Assembly: GCA_937969105.1 (NCBI GenBank) | Contig: CALBUZ010000189.1 | Span: 1-19,731, forward strand | Length of the DNA stretch: 19,731 bases | Direction: 5' to 3' | Source: an uncultured Collinsella sp. | Lineage (GTDB): Bacteria; Actinomycetota; Coriobacteriia; Coriobacteriales; Coriobacteriaceae | In this document: positions 1-7,250 of the stretch, piece by piece | How positions within the stretch are numbered: the first letter of the stretch is position 1 | How the letters are laid out: each line of letters begins with the position of its first letter | Made by a program: the position numbers and the translations under genes | Notes under the pieces: generated by a model | Told to the model about the DNA's origin: nothing | The model's input: the letters and a program-made list of their open reading frames with translations, nothing else | The model's database searches: none

Positions 1-1157
1 CGGGCGAAGTAGCGGCCCAGCATCATAAAGTCGGCACCCATGGCAAGGGCGAGCGTCATGTGGTAGTCGTAGACGATACCGCCGTCGGAGCACACGGGCA
101 CGTAGACGCCGGTCTCCTCGTAGTACTCGTCGCGAGCACGGCAGACGTCGATCAGCGCGGTGGCCTGGCCACGGCCGATGCCCTTGGTCTCGCGGGTAAT
201 GCAGATGGAACCGCCGCCGATACCGACCTTGATGAAGTCGGCACCGCAGTCGGCCAGGAAGCGGAAGCCCTCGGCGTCGACGACGTTACCGGCACCGACC
301 TTGACGTCCTCGCCGTAGTTGGCGCGGATCCACTCGATGGTGCGCTTCTGCCACTCGCTGAAGCCCTCGGAAGAGTCGATGCACAGAACATCGGCGCCGG
401 CCTCGATGAGCAGCGGCACGCGCTCGGCATAGTCGCGGGTGTTGATGCCAGCGCCGACCATATAGCGCTTATCGCCGTCGAGCAGCTCGTTGGGGTTGGT
501 CTTGTGGCTGTCGTAGTCCTTGCGGAAGACGATGCCCATCAGGTGATCGTAGTCGTCGACGATGGGCAGGGCGTTGAGCTTATTGTCCCAAATGACGTCG
601 TTGGCAACCTTGAGGCTAATGTTCTTGTCGCCCACGATGAGCTGCTCACGCGGGGTCATGAACTCGGAGACCTTCGTCTGGTGGTCATCGCGGCTGGGGC
701 GATAGTCACGGCTGGTGACGATACCCAGGAGCTTACCCTTGGGAGTGCCGTCGTCGGTGACAGGCATGGTGGAGTGACCGGTCTTATCCTTGAGCTCGAT
801 GACCTGTTCCATGGTCATGTCGGGGGTCAACGTGGAATCGGACTGAACGAAGCCGGCCTTGTGATCCTTAACGGCCTTGACCATAGCGGCCTCGGACTCG
901 GCGCTCTGGGAACCGTAAATGAAGGACAGGCCGCCCTCGGTAGCGAGCGCGACACCCATGTCGACGCCCGAGACGGACTGCATGATGGCGGAAACCATGG
1001 GGATGTTCAGGGTGATTGCCGGCTTCTCACCGCGCTTAAAGCGGGTCAGCGGCGTCTTAAGAGAGACGTTGTTGGGGATGCACTGCGAGGACGAGTAACC
1101 AGGAACCAGCAGATACTCCGAAAACGTGTGGGACTCACCGGGAAAGAACGTAGCCAT
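1..1157 (-). CDS. guaB: IMP dehydrogenase, C-terminus cut by window edge
   Basis: Oxidises IMP to XMP with NAD+, the first committed step of GMP synthesis in the cytosol. The first 385 codons are present and the 3' end lies outside the window. A TIM-barrel start with SAIMQSVSG is followed by two CBS repeats (about residues 100-225, including VSEFMTP and [11 protein letters not shown]). The barrel then resumes with the catalytic loop [13 protein letters not shown], in which Cys319 is the expected nucleophile, and [10 protein letters not shown] (phosphate and IMP binding). The loop sequence is the GGGSICITR variant seen in gut clostridia and Coriobacteriia rather than the GPGSICTTR form of E. 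coli. The ATG at 1157 is preceded by AAAGGAG at good spacing. The gene is divergent from the regulator at 1351 and has no visible functional link to it. Confidence 0.95.
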   Translation of the reverse strand, partial: MATFFPGESHTFSEYLLVPGYSSSQCIPNNVSLKTPLTRFKRGEKPAITLNIPMVSAIMQSVSGVDMGVALATEGGLSFIYGSQSAESEAAMVKAVKDHKAGFVQSDSTLTPDMTMEQVIELKDKTGHSTMPVTDDGTPKGKLLGIVTSRDYRPSRDDHQTKVSEFMTPREQLIVGDKNISLKVANDVIWDNKLNALPIVDDYDHLMGIVFRKDYDSHKTNPNELLDGDKRYMVGAGINTRDYAERVPLLIEAGADVLCIDSSEGFSEWQKRTIEWIRANYGEDVKVGAGNVVDAEGFRFLADCGADFIKVGIGGGSICITRETKGIGRGQATALIDVCRARDEYYEETGVYVPVCSDGGIVYDYHMTLALAMGADFMMLGRYFA

Positions 1158-1207
1158 GTTTCTCCTTTTTCCATGCGACCGGTCGGCTGCAGGCCTCGTA
1201 GGACCCA

Positions 1208-1221
1208 GCCCAACCTTGGGC
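1208..1221. repeat. Perfect inverted repeat in the guaB 5' leader region
   Basis: GCCCAA-CC-TTGGGC, with 6-bp arms and a 2-nt centre, lies about 50 nt upstream of the guaB start in the divergent guaB/regulator intergenic region. The small spacer suits a dimeric DNA-binding protein better than an RNA hairpin. No regulator is assigned, and chance occurrence in GC-rich DNA is possible. Confidence 0.3.
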
Positions 1222-1257
1222 GCCCAATACTGGGGAAGTATCTTAACGCACTTTGAC

Positions 1258-1266
1258 TGCTACAAT
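1258..1266 (+). promoter_or_regulatory. Possible extended -10 promoter for the ModE-like gene
   Basis: TGCTACAAT matches an extended -10 (TG-N-TATAAT with one mismatch). There is no convincing -35 at 16-18 bp, as expected for extended -10 promoters. Transcription would start near 1273, about 78 nt before the ATG at 1351. Sequence match only. Confidence 0.35.
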
Positions 1267-1350
1267 GCATGATTTAAGAAGAGCACACGAGGGTTTGACG
1301 CAGGCTTTGCGTTTGCCCAGCAAACACTTTAGCGGGGAGACGTGGGGCGT

Positions 1351-1695
1351 ATGGAGTACAAGACGACGGCAAAGTTGGTCATTCAAGCGTGCGACAAGGA
1401 TCTGCCGGGCGTGTTTGGTCACGGCTGCGTCTTGCTGCTGCAGGGTATTGCCCGCGAGCACTCGCTCAACCGCGCCGCCAAGAGCATGGGCATGGCGTAT
1501 TCCAAGGCTTGGCGCATTGTGAACGAAGCCGAAGGCCAGCTGGGCTGCAAACTCATCGAGCGCGACGGAGCCCGCGGATCCACCCTCACCCCCGCCGGTG
1601 AGCGAGCCATAACGGTCTACGAGGAGCTGCAGACCGACATAAACCAGGTCATAGCTGCCAAAGCCGACGCTCTCATCGCCAGCATCAAAGAATAG
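1351..1695 (+). CDS. ModE/LysR-type winged-helix DNA-binding protein, short form
   Basis: A 114-residue protein that is essentially one winged helix-turn-helix domain of the ModE N-terminal/LysR type. The HTH is SLNRAAKSMGMAYSKAWRIV, followed by the wing segment LGCKLIERDG and the STLTPAGERAI segment typical of ModE. The molybdate-binding TOBE (MOP) domains of full-length ModE are absent, so it need not sense molybdate, and no molybdate transport or cofactor genes are nearby. ATG 1351 was chosen over the in-frame GTG at 1342 because GGGGAG at 1334-1339 is spaced for the ATG and too close to the GTG. The last 11 nt overlap the convergent PLP-fold gene. Target genes unknown. Confidence 0.8.
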   Translation: MEYKTTAKLVIQACDKDLPGVFGHGCVLLLQGIAREHSLNRAAKSMGMAYSKAWRIVNEAEGQLGCKLIERDGARGSTLTPAGERAITVYEELQTDINQVIAAKADALIASIKE

Positions 1696-2689
1696 CTAAC
1701 TTGCGGAGGGCGTTGTCTAGAGTGGACGCTACGACCAGGGGGTCGTCGATGCCGGCAAAGAGGCGGATGGTGCTGCCCTGCTTGCCGCGTGGAGCCGAAA
1801 GGCGCGTTGTTGGGCCGCCTGCGGGTGATGTGCGGAATTCATCCGGCAGCATGCTGAAGAATTCGCCCGCGGTGCAGTCCATCAGGTCAAATTCAACTGC
1901 CGGGCCAAAGCCGTGCTCGAGGATTCCCGTTGCAACCGCGTGGTCGGGATGCGAGGTCAGCCCAGGATAGCGCACGCCGTGCACCATCTCGTTCGCGGCC
2001 AAATACTCGGCCAGTGCACGCGCGCGGTCGAAGTGTGCCTGCATGCGGGTGTCGAGCGTATCGAGCCCGTGCTCTAGAACCTCAGCCTCATCGGAGGACA
2101 AGTCGAGTGCGGCCAATCCGCACCCCTCGAGCAGCGCATGCGCGCACTCGGCAGCAGCATCCACACGATGGCGCTTGAGCTGCGAGCGTGCGACCGATAC
2201 GGCAACGAGCTTGCGAGGAGCCTTACCGGCGCACACACGGTCGAGTGCTTCAAGCGACAGGACGGCACCCAAACGCAGCGGATCGCACCCAAAGAGGCCA
2301 GCCACGGTGTTATCCACTACGAGCAGCGCATGAGCCTCACGCGCTGCGCGGCCTAACGCACGAAGATCGGGAACGAGCAGACCAAACCCGCCGATAGAGT
2401 TGACGAACCACCACAGGTGCGGCCCCTCGGCATCAAACGAAGCATCAAAGCCCTCGGACGCAGCAGCAAACGCGGCAGCCGACGGCTCCCCCACCATAGC
2501 CACGTCGCAGGCATCAAAGCCGTGCGCAAACGCATCGGCAAAGTCGTCCGCAAAGGCAACCAGACGATCACCGGGACGCACAATCCCCAACAGAGACAGC
2601 GCCGCCGGCACATGCGGGGCCGCAACAAGACGCGCCTCACGCGAGCCGGCCCTCAAAGCCCAAGCCTCTTCTAGCTGCTGTACATCCAC
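1685..2689 (-). CDS. Degenerate Cys/Met-metabolism PLP-fold protein (MetB/MetC-like)
   Basis: Resembles the cystathionine gamma-synthase/beta-lyase family of PLP enzymes. VVDNTVAGLFG matches the family VVDNTFATP strand with the PLP-ring aspartate, and STIRLFAGIDDPLVVASTL matches the C-terminal LIRLSVGIED segment. It is odd in three ways. It is about 334 residues against 380-400, lacking the N-terminal YxRxxNPT arm. The usual elYGgT tyrosine is a Phe (FADDFADAF). Aligning GAVLSLEALDRV with GADIVVHSATKY puts Arg where the Schiff-base Lys should be. It may be non-catalytic or altered. GTG 2689 was chosen because AAGGGA precedes it at good spacing. The in-frame ATG at 2707 directly abuts the T-tract of the upstream terminator and has no RBS. 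Convergent 11-nt overlap with the ModE-like gene. Confidence 0.7.
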   Translation of the reverse strand: MDVQQLEEAWALRAGSREARLVAAPHVPAALSLLGIVRPGDRLVAFADDFADAFAHGFDACDVAMVGEPSAAAFAAASEGFDASFDAEGPHLWWFVNSIGGFGLLVPDLRALGRAAREAHALLVVDNTVAGLFGCDPLRLGAVLSLEALDRVCAGKAPRKLVAVSVARSQLKRHRVDAAAECAHALLEGCGLAALDLSSDEAEVLEHGLDTLDTRMQAHFDRARALAEYLAANEMVHGVRYPGLTSHPDHAVATGILEHGFGPAVEFDLMDCTAGEFFSMLPDEFRTSPAGGPTTRLSAPRGKQGSTIRLFAGIDDPLVVASTLDNALRKLAIL

Positions 2690-2710
2690 AAGGCACCGTC
2701 CCTTCATAAA

Positions 2711-2747
2711 CAAAAACCCACGATGCGGGTGTTCCCCGCATCGTGGG
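2711..2747 (-). terminator. Rho-independent terminator after scrB
   Basis: A perfect 13-bp inverted repeat (2717-2729 with 2735-2747, 5-nt loop) is followed on the minus strand by TTTTTG. It lies 38 nt past the scrB stop codon. The T-tract ends at the 5' edge of the next gene, so the hairpin also sits in the possible leader of the PLP-fold gene. Confidence 0.85.
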
Positions 2748-2785
2748 CAACGGCTGCAGTATAGCGCCGATATGCGACAAATCGC

Positions 2786-4318
2786 CTAGATGTTGAGCGT
2801 GTGATAGTTCACGCTCGCACCCGGAGCGTCAATGGTCACGCCATAGGCCTCGGGATAGATGCGCGTCGAGAATACGAGCGAGCCATCGTTCACAAACACC
2901 TCGACCGACGAGGCATCGCCGACAATGCGAACGTTACGAACCTCGTCGACGGGCTCCCAGCGCACGGTACGCCCGCAGCCGGCAGAAGCGCGACTCTCAT
3001 CGGTAAATCGCATCTCAAAGCGCGAAGGCAGCTCGCCCTCGGCGGGCACAAACGCAAGCTTCAGCTCGCCATCAACGGTCGCAGCAAACGTGCCGTCGAC
3101 ACCGTCAACAACAACGTCAAAGCAGGTATCGCCAGCAACCTCCAACGAGTCCTCCCCCACACGCACCGAGGCATAATGGCGCTCGATCTCGCGCGCCGGC
3201 TGCTGCAGCACAATGCCATCCGGACCGGCAACAAGCTCACGCGGCACCGTCATGCAGTGCTGCCAGCCGCACGCCACGGTGGGGTCGTTGCCATAAACAG
3301 GCTCATCCGGCATGCCCATCCACCCAATCAAGATATGGCGACCGTCCTGGGCCGTAAACTCCTGCGGCGCATAGAAGTCAAAACCGGCGTCCCACAGGCG
3401 GAACTCGCCCAGATCATAAGCGTCCTTGCCACCCGTAATGTCACCCGTAACGGGCATGTAGCCCGCTGCATACACATTGCCGCGTTCCCAGCGACCGCCC
3501 TCGAGCCCCTGGGGAGAGAAGGACAGGAACTTCGCCGGTACGCAGCCATCCGCCTCGAGCTCAAGGTATCCCGGGCACTCCCACATAAAGCCAAAACGCT
3601 CGGGCGTAGACACGCGGCTCTCGAGCTCCCAGTTCAGCATGTCCGCCGAACCATACACTAGAATCTCGCCCACATCGCGCCCGGCACCCTCGCCATGCAT
3701 AGCGCAAAAACGGCTCTCGATATGCGGCCCATCCACGCGACGACGCGCGCCCAACACCATGTGATAACGCCCGTCCGCGTCACGCCACACCTTGGGGTCG
3801 CGCACGTGGCAGGTCAAATCCTCGGGATAATCCTCGGAAGCCAGCACCACGCGCTTTTGGCTAAACGTCTGTCCATCGGCGCTCTCGACATACACGGTAT
3901 CGGCGCGACGGCCGGTGTTGACATAGTCATAAACGCCGTCCGCATCGGGGAGCTTAACGTTGCCGGTATAGAGCACGCGAATGCGACCGTCCTCGACCAA
4001 TGCCGAGCCCGAGTACACGCCATGGCAGTCGAACGGCTCATCGGGAAGCAGTGGCGCGCCAACATACTCCCAGTTCATAAGGTCGCGGCTCGTGGCATGA
4101 CCCCACATCTTGACGCCGCCGTTCACATCAAACGGAGCATACTGGAAGTATGCGTGAAACACGCCGGCGGCCTGGCAAAGACCGTTGGGGTCGTTGAGCC
4201 AGCCCGCCGGCGGCATAATATGAAAATGCTGAGCATAGGGCCCGTGGCCACGCTCGGCGGCCGCTGCATCCATATTGGCAACGAGCTTGGCAAGATCGCG
4301 CTGAAGTGCGTTAGACAT
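2786..4318 (-). CDS. scrB: Sucrose-6-phosphate hydrolase / beta-fructofuranosidase, GH32
   Basis: Cytosolic GH32 invertase expected to cleave sucrose-6-phosphate to glucose-6-phosphate and fructose. All three catalytic motifs are visible: WLNDPNG (nucleophile Asp43), RDP at 173-175 (transition-state Asp174) and WECPG (acid/base Glu247). YFQYAPF and the YSGSA block are also typical. The five-bladed propeller is followed by a C-terminal beta-sandwich from about residue 360 to the end at 510, a normal length. There is no signal peptide, which agrees with a phosphorylated cytosolic substrate delivered by the adjacent PTS permease. ATG 4318 (weak GGA upstream) was chosen over TTG 4330, which has no RBS. 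It is separated from scrA by a terminator and about 100 bp, so it may have its own promoter or rely on read-through. Specificity for sucrose-6-P over other fructosides is inferred from context. Confidence 0.92.
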   Translation of the reverse strand: MSNALQRDLAKLVANMDAAAAERGHGPYAQHFHIMPPAGWLNDPNGLCQAAGVFHAYFQYAPFDVNGGVKMWGHATSRDLMNWEYVGAPLLPDEPFDCHGVYSGSALVEDGRIRVLYTGNVKLPDADGVYDYVNTGRRADTVYVESADGQTFSQKRVVLASEDYPEDLTCHVRDPKVWRDADGRYHMVLGARRRVDGPHIESRFCAMHGEGAGRDVGEILVYGSADMLNWELESRVSTPERFGFMWECPGYLELEADGCVPAKFLSFSPQGLEGGRWERGNVYAAGYMPVTGDITGGKDAYDLGEFRLWDAGFDFYAPQEFTAQDGRHILIGWMGMPDEPVYGNDPTVACGWQHCMTVPRELVAGPDGIVLQQPAREIERHYASVRVGEDSLEVAGDTCFDVVVDGVDGTFAATVDGELKLAFVPAEGELPSRFEMRFTDESRASAGCGRTVRWEPVDEVRNVRIVGDASSVEVFVNDGSLVFSTRIYPEAYGVTIDAPGASVNYHTLNI

Positions 4319-4370
4319 GTCGGTATCCAATCGAATTAAATCAACGAACGCTCAAATCAAGAGTTCCAGA

Positions 4371-4410
4371 TAAAGAAAACGCCCACAGGATGGAGCTTGC
4401 GGGCGTTTTG
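4371..4410 (-). terminator. Rho-independent terminator between scrA and scrB
   Basis: The minus-strand transcript folds AAAACGCCCGCA against TGTGGGCGTTTT (one G-U pair, about 12 bp), with TTTTCTTT on the 3' side. It lies 13 nt after the scrA stop and before scrB, so scrB expression probably depends on partial read-through or a promoter in 4319-4370. Confidence 0.8.
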
Positions 4411-4422
4411 TTTACGCGAATC

Positions 4423-5823
4423 CTACGCCTGCTCGGAAGCCTTGGGCTCGTCCTTGTACAGGACAAACGAGACGGCAAAGGAAACCAACGCGGCGACCGC
4501 AAACATAATCGCGTACTGCACGGGCTGGGCCAGGCACAGCAGGATACCGAAGATACCGGTAACGCCCGTGCCGGAGGCGGCCAGCGAAGTGAGCGCGCAG
4601 ACCAGGGCACCGCAACCGCCGCCGATGCAGCCGGCGATGAAGGGCTTAAAGAATCGCAGGTTCACACCAAAGATGGCAGGCTCGGTAATGCCCATGAAGG
4701 CGGACAGGGCCGAAGGAAGCGCCAGGCCCTTGATCTTGGCATCGCGGGTCTTAAAGGCAACGGCGAGCGCGGCACCACCCTGGGCGATGTTGGCGGCACT
4801 GGCGATGGGCAGCCAGTAGGTCACACCGTACTGGGCGAGCTGGCCCAGGTCGATGGCGGTGTACATCTGATGGATACCGGTAACGACCGTGGGGGCATAG
4901 AACAAGCCAACGATAAAGGAACCGATACCAAAGGGCAGGGTGAGCAGGGCCTGGATCAGTCCGAGGATGGCGTTCTCAGCCCAGACAAAGATGGGGCCGA
5001 CGGCAACGAGGGTCACGAGCACGGTCACGAACACCGAGACGAGCGGGGTCACAAACAGGTCGAACATCTCGGGGACAACCTTGTGGAGACGCTTCTCCAA
5101 GAAGGCCAGAATGGCACAGGCGATAACGATCGGGATCACATGGCCCTGATAGCCAACCCACTCAAAACTGTACACGCCGGGAATGACGGTGACCATGGTC
5201 TGCACGCCCTCGGAGGCAACCGTATAGGCGCTCTGCAGCGAGGAGTTGATGAACGCACCGCCGACGACAGCGCCCAGATACGGGTTGGCGCCAAAGGCCT
5301 TAGCCGCGGAGTAGCCGATCAGGATCTGCAGGATGCCAAAGGACGTTCCCGAGACCAGGTCGGCAATCTTATAAATAAAGTTATTAGTGTCGAGCGCGAT
5401 AAAGCCGTTGGAGGCCATAAAGTTGAGGGCGCTCATAATGCCCAGCAGCAGGCCCGAAGCCACGATGGCGGGGATGATGGGGACAAAGACGTCGCCGAGC
5501 ACCTTAATGGCACGCATAAAGATGTTCTGCTGCTGCGCCGCGGCCTCCTTGACCTCGGCCTTGGTGGCAGCCTCGACGCCACTGATCGCAATGAACTCGT
5601 CGTAGACCTTATTGACGGTGCCAGTGCCAAAAATAATCTGGAGCTGGCCCTGGGCTTCAAAGACGCCCTTGGCGCCGTCGATATTCTCGAGGGCCTCCTT
5701 GTCGACCTTGGCGTTATCGGCAATCACCAGGCGCAGACGCGTGGCGCAGTGTGCGGCCGAAACAACGTTGCCGGCGCCACCGATGTTGTCGAGCACCTCT
5801 TGGGCTGATTTGCGGTAGTCCAT
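4423..5823 (-). CDS. scrA: PTS sucrose-type permease, EIIBC
   Basis: Membrane permease that imports a sugar, probably sucrose, and phosphorylates it using phosphate from HPr and EIIA. The EIIB domain (about residues 1-85) carries the phospho-accepting Cys26 in SAAHCATRLRLVI. A linker leads to an EIIC domain (about 105-460) with roughly ten hydrophobic segments and the conserved GITEPAIFGVNL motif. There is no EIIA domain at its 466 residues, so a separate EIIA (Crr-like) must act in trans, as for other sucrose EIIBCs. ATG 5823 was chosen because GGAGGAAAGGGAAG precedes it and MDYRKSAQEVLDNIGG is a normal EIIB start; upstream in-frame codons look non-coding. Two LacI-type operators lie 57-96 nt upstream. 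Sucrose specificity is inferred from the neighbouring GH32 gene; trehalose or another glucoside is less likely. Confidence 0.92.
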   Translation of the reverse strand: MDYRKSAQEVLDNIGGAGNVVSAAHCATRLRLVIADNAKVDKEALENIDGAKGVFEAQGQLQIIFGTGTVNKVYDEFIAISGVEAATKAEVKEAAAQQQNIFMRAIKVLGDVFVPIIPAIVASGLLLGIMSALNFMASNGFIALDTNNFIYKIADLVSGTSFGILQILIGYSAAKAFGANPYLGAVVGGAFINSSLQSAYTVASEGVQTMVTVIPGVYSFEWVGYQGHVIPIVIACAILAFLEKRLHKVVPEMFDLFVTPLVSVFVTVLVTLVAVGPIFVWAENAILGLIQALLTLPFGIGSFIVGLFYAPTVVTGIHQMYTAIDLGQLAQYGVTYWLPIASAANIAQGGAALAVAFKTRDAKIKGLALPSALSAFMGITEPAIFGVNLRFFKPFIAGCIGGGCGALVCALTSLAASGTGVTGIFGILLCLAQPVQYAIMFAVAALVSFAVSFVLYKDEPKASEQA

Positions 5824-5879
5824 GACTTCCCTTTCCTCCAGCGGGCGCATGTGCACCCGGCCATCTTTGACACTTACAC

Positions 5880-5893
5880 TGTAATCGTTTTCA
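5880..5893. promoter_or_regulatory. LacI-family operator 1 upstream of scrA
   Basis: TGTAATCGTTTTCA (minus strand TGAAAACGATTACA) is a near-palindrome of the LacI/GalR type with a central CG. An identical copy starts 26 bp away. Probable ScrR binding site, 57 bp upstream of the scrA start. Confidence 0.75.
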
Positions 5894-5905
5894 GTTTCAT
5901 ATGTC

Positions 5906-5919
5906 TGTAATCGTTTTCA
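5906..5919. promoter_or_regulatory. LacI-family operator 2 upstream of scrA
   Basis: A second identical copy of TGTAATCGTTTTCA. The centre-to-centre distance from operator 1 is 26 bp, about 2.5 helical turns. Adjacent AT-rich DNA (TTATAT on the minus strand at about 5918-5923) could hold promoter elements, but no clear -35/-10 pair was identified. Confidence 0.75.
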
Positions 5920-6006
5920 TATAACGGTAAACGGTAGGTTTTCGACGGTGAAAGGTAGTTTTGAGGCAAAACCAGGGAATCAGAGGCCGGCAGACGTGCC
6001 CAGAGC

Positions 6007-6987
6007 CTAGACATTCATAAGCTGATGGCCGAGCTTGAGCGTCTTGAGACCGCGCTCCCCCTCCACGCCATCGAGCGTGTCGAGCAGCATGCTGGTGGCC
6101 TCGACGCCACTGGTCAGATACCCATAATGCACGGTGGGAATGCCGCCCGTCAGCGCGCGCAAAAACGCGTTGTCGCCAAAACCGCTCACGCGGTGCACAC
6201 CCTCGCCCATACCGCGCACCTCGTCAAGCGCACGCAAGGCGCCCGCCGCCATGGTGTCGGTCGCGCAGGCGATAAACGAAACATCGGGCACTTCGCCCAG
6301 CAGCTCGCGCGACGCACGATAGCCGGAATCGAGGGTAAAGGACCCGCGGCGAATCAGCTCGGGATCGAGCGCAACACCCGCGGCGCGCAAGCCCGCTTCA
6401 AAACCACGACGACGGTCGTAACCGGCGGCACGGTCTTCCTCGGTAACACCGATATAGGCAATCTTGCCCTCGACATGCTTCGCGAGCGCCTGGCCCAGCT
6501 CAAAGGCGGCCTCGTAATCGTCATGGTAGACGCAAGCCGCGCCCTCGACGTTTTGGCCGATCAGCACAATGGGCACACGGCAAGACGCAATGGCCGCACG
6601 ATGTTCGTCGGTGATCATGGTTGCCACGAGCACGATGCCATCGACCGGGTGGTTCTGAAACAGGTCGAGATACTCGAGCTCACGCTCGGCCACGTTGTCA
6701 GTATTCGCGAGCAGCATCTGGTACCCGCGGCGACCGAGCACCTGGCCAATACCGGCGGTAATGCGGCTCACGGATTCCGAGTTGATCTTAGGCACGATGA
6801 CGCCGATAAGCTTGGTGGAGCCGGTGCGCAGCGCACGAGCCTGGTTGGAGCGGACGTAACCGGTCAGCTCAATCGCCTGCTTAATGCGATCGGCCTTGTC
6901 CGCCGAGATATATCCACCGTTGAGATAGCGCGAGACCGCGGCGCTCGAAACGCCCGCCAGCTCGGCCACATCTTTCATCTTTACCAC
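6007..6987 (-). CDS. scrR: LacI-family repressor of the sucrose genes
   Basis: Transcription factor with an N-terminal LacI helix-turn-helix (MKDVAELAGVSSAAVSRYLN) and hinge (SNQARALRTGSTKLIGVIVP). A periplasmic-binding-protein-like effector domain fills the remainder (about residues 60-325). Expected to bind the three TGWAANCGNTTWCA sites and release them on binding a sucrose-derived ligand. The start is uncertain. GTG 6987 has AGGGG 5 nt upstream. ATG 7002 is possible but has no RBS and abuts the operator at 7003-7016. ATG 6978 would give the shortest family-like N-terminus. It is co-oriented with scrA, 184 nt upstream of it, and transcribed separately from its own operator-containing promoter region. 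Role as ScrR is inferred from position and operators. Confidence 0.88.
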   Translation of the reverse strand: MVKMKDVAELAGVSSAAVSRYLNGGYISADKADRIKQAIELTGYVRSNQARALRTGSTKLIGVIVPKINSESVSRITAGIGQVLGRRGYQMLLANTDNVAERELEYLDLFQNHPVDGIVLVATMITDEHRAAIASCRVPIVLIGQNVEGAACVYHDDYEAAFELGQALAKHVEGKIAYIGVTEEDRAAGYDRRRGFEAGLRAAGVALDPELIRRGSFTLDSGYRASRELLGEVPDVSFIACATDTMAAGALRALDEVRGMGEGVHRVSGFGDNAFLRALTGGIPTVHYGYLTSGVEATSMLLDTLDGVEGERGLKTLKLGHQLMNV

Positions 6988-7002
6988 GAGCACCCCTGTC
7001 AT

Positions 7003-7016
7003 TGAAATCGCTTACA
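7003..7016. promoter_or_regulatory. LacI-family operator at the scrR start (autoregulation)
   Basis: TGAAATCGCTTACA (minus strand TGTAAGCGATTTCA) shares the TGWAANCGNTTWCA pattern with both scrA operators. It lies directly upstream of the repressor gene, suggesting negative autoregulation. Confidence 0.7.
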
Positions 7017-7147
7017 CAATGATACCCAACCCATACCGGCAAATTGAGCAAATGGAACGAGCCACATGGATCATTTCAACAGCCCAGGCCAAGCAAACGT
7101 CAGCGAGCGCGCAGCTGCCGTGGCGAGGTGCCGCGAAAGAGGAGCGA

Positions 7148-7166
7148 CGCGTACTTCATGTACGCG
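7148..7166. repeat. Inverted repeat in the scrR/DUF4956-gene intergenic region
   Basis: CGCGTAC-TTCAT-GTACGCG, with 7-bp arms and a 5-nt loop. It sits in the 248-bp gene-free stretch 7003-7250, which contains only low-quality short ORFs. There is no T-tract on either strand. Could be part of an intergenic repeat or a structured 3' UTR of the pel operon. Confidence 0.45.
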
Positions 7167-7220
7167 AGCGACGGTTTGAGCGGCAGATCGCCCGGCAGAT
7201 GCCCGCGCAGCGTCGAGCGG

Positions 7221-7244
7221 TCCGGCGTTCGCCAGAACGCCGGA
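7221..7244 (-). terminator. Strong hairpin after the pel operon, possible terminator without U-tract
   Basis: A perfect 10-bp stem (TCCGGCGTTC with GAACGCCGGA, 4-nt loop) starts 6 nt after the stop codon of the last operon gene. No poly-T follows on the minus strand, so it would be a U-less hairpin of the kind proposed in actinobacteria, or an mRNA-stabilising structure. Confidence 0.5.
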
Positions 7245-7250
7245 ACAAAG

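Noticed and set aside
60..1256. 398-codon plus-strand open frame
   Set aside because: Antisense shadow of guaB in GC-rich DNA; its translation is low-complexity Val/Gly/Asp/Ala sequence with no domain.
4390..5808. 472-codon plus-strand open frame
   Set aside because: Antisense to scrA, with Gly/Asp/His-rich translation typical of reversed hydrophobic codons.
5930..6000. Terminator for scrR
   Set aside because: Only a weak GTTTTG-AGG-CAAAAC stem is visible and it has no U-tract; not enough to call, though scrR is followed by scrA on the same strand.
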